From positions 2,626,001 to 2,690,000 of the forward strand of contig NZ_JAQOUE010000001.1 in assembly GCF_032191465.1 (NCBI RefSeq): 64,000 bases of DNA, written 5' to 3'. The DNA is from Candidatus Nitronereus thalassa. Its GTDB lineage: Bacteria; Nitrospirota; Nitrospiria; Nitrospirales; UBA8639. The translations under genes were made by a program, and so were the position numbers. The notes under the pieces are model-generated. The model was not told the DNA's origin, searched no databases, and saw nothing but the letters and a program-made list of their open reading frames with translations. Positions within the stretch are counted from its first letter, which is position 1, and every line of letters begins with the position of its first letter. Shown here piece after piece: positions 63,192 through 64,000 of the stretch.

Positions 63192-64000
63192 ATGTCTGTT
63201 TCAAATAAACCCGAACCGAATATTGTGCTGTATCATGCAGATTGCGCCGATGGATTTGGTGCCGCCTGGGCCTTATGGAAGCGATATCCGCGCGCGAAAT
63301 ATATTGCGGTGAAGCATGGTCAGCCTCCGCCCACTGGTCTTGAAGGCCAGCATGTCGTCATGGCTGATTTTAGTTATGGGCGTGAGGAGATTGAAAAGAT
63401 CCATAATGTTACCGCTAGTTTTCAAATCCTGGATCATCATGTCACGGCTCAAGCGGCGTTAACCGACTTGCCCTATGCCTATTTTGACATGAAAAAAAGC
63501 GGGGCCGTGTTGGCATGGGAATGGGCGCATGAGGAGCCTGTCCCTTGGCTGTTACAGTACATCCAAGATAAAGATCTTTGGGAATGGCGATTGCCGAAGA
63601 GTCGTGAAATTAGCGCGGCCTTGGGGGCTTATCCTTTTGACTTTGAAGTGTGGGATAGGCTGGAGCAAGGTATGTTGGAAATTGAAGGGCGAGCGATTCT
63701 TCAATTAGAGGAAAAACTTATTGAGACGATTGTGGAAGAAGCTGTTTTGGTATCATTTCAGGGTGAAACCGTTCCTGCGGTTTACAGTCCGATCATGACG
63801 AGTCAAATTGGTGAACGATTATGTCGAGGCTTTCCGTTTGGCATTATTTGGCATCAACAAAATGGGCGTCGATATTTTAGTTTGCGTTCGAGAGCTGGCA
63901 CCACGGATGTTTCTGCGATTGCCGCCAAATTTGGTGGCGGCGGGCATGTTAATGCCGCCGGATTTTCCCTTCCACTTCAATCGTTCACGGATCAGATGTT
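63192..64000 (+). CDS. DHH-family phosphoesterase, 3' end beyond the window
   Basis: At least 269 residues, running off the window. The DHH signature lies in YHADCADGFG and the DHH itself in LDHH; the DHHA1 Gly-rich motif FGGGGHVNAAG is just before the edge, so little is missing. The family cleaves phosphodiester bonds in short RNA or nucleotides. It follows the LOG-family gene by about 125 bp. Confidence 0.85.
   Translation, partial: MSVSNKPEPNIVLYHADCADGFGAAWALWKRYPRAKYIAVKHGQPPPTGLEGQHVVMADFSYGREEIEKIHNVTASFQILDHHVTAQAALTDLPYAYFDMKKSGAVLAWEWAHEEPVPWLLQYIQDKDLWEWRLPKSREISAALGAYPFDFEVWDRLEQGMLEIEGRAILQLEEKLIETIVEEAVLVSFQGETVPAVYSPIMTSQIGERLCRGFPFGIIWHQQNGRRYFSLRSRAGTTDVSAIAAKFGGGGHVNAAGFSLPLQSFTDQM

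Noticed and set aside
1..64000. CRISPR array
   Set aside because: No regularly spaced direct repeats were seen, including around the CARF-type gene.

Overview
The window reads as about 64 kb of chromosome from a Gram-negative bacterium of moderate GC. An outer membrane is implied by a TonB-dependent receptor, a SurA-type chaperone, heptose-LPS genes (gmhA, hldC) and several secreted or lipoprotein genes. Overall gene content would fit Nitrospirota, perhaps a marine Nitrospira-like lineage, but that is inference only; there is no rRNA here. Two tRNA genes are present, Gln(UUG) and Val(GAC).

Layout. 1-4.2 kb: three secreted proteins of unknown function on the minus strand. 5-7.8 kb: tRNA-Gln, a methyltransferase, apaH and a small zinc-ribbon protein. 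8.4-20.3 kb: the most distinctive block. It runs from a periplasmic substrate-binding protein through a sensor kinase and a TonB-dependent receptor to a compact ribosomal-peptide cluster: a 60-residue Cys-rich precursor, an E1-like/RRE leader-binding protein, a YcaO cyclodehydratase ending in a PxPxP tail, and a SagB-type dehydrogenase. A lone receiver and an NtrC-type sigma-54 activator follow. This is a linear azol(in)e peptide (TOMM, streptolysin-S-like) pathway; paired palindromes and a possible sigma-54 promoter lie in front of the precursor. 20.4-24.2 kb: gmhA with a conserved unknown, an orphan CARF-family (Cas02710-like) protein and a YbgC thioesterase. 25-35.5 kb: a mostly co-directional housekeeping run, gpsA-larB, then larC-pdxA-rsmB-rpe-pheS-pheT; both PheRS subunits are of the archaeal/eukaryotic type. 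35.5-37.6 kb: an AT-rich two-gene cassette (PD-(D/E)XK-like protein plus a HEPN-like helical protein) enclosed by inverted repeats. 37.7-41.1 kb: thrS-infC-rpmI-rplT and tRNA-Val. 41.3-50.4 kb: a Fis-type regulator, a DASS transporter, a glycosyltransferase, hldC, mfd, surA and engB. 50.5-53.7 kb: an unknown gene, an AlbA_2/Schlafen-like gene and a probable unrecognised noncoding RNA. 53.8-64 kb: an alcohol dehydrogenase, a cluster of exported proteins (GlcG-like, PIMT, outer-membrane protein, secreted Lon-like protease), a double receiver protein, maf, dus, a LOG-family protein and a truncated DHH phosphoesterase.

A dispersed intergenic element of about 190-250 bp occurs four times. Its copies differ in sequence but keep three stems through compensatory changes, which argues for a structured RNA or hairpin-constrained mobile element. 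Two copies in opposite orientation enclose the nuclease-like cassette, and a third sits beside the AlbA_2 gene. No CRISPR array, rRNA operon, transposase or phage structural gene was seen.
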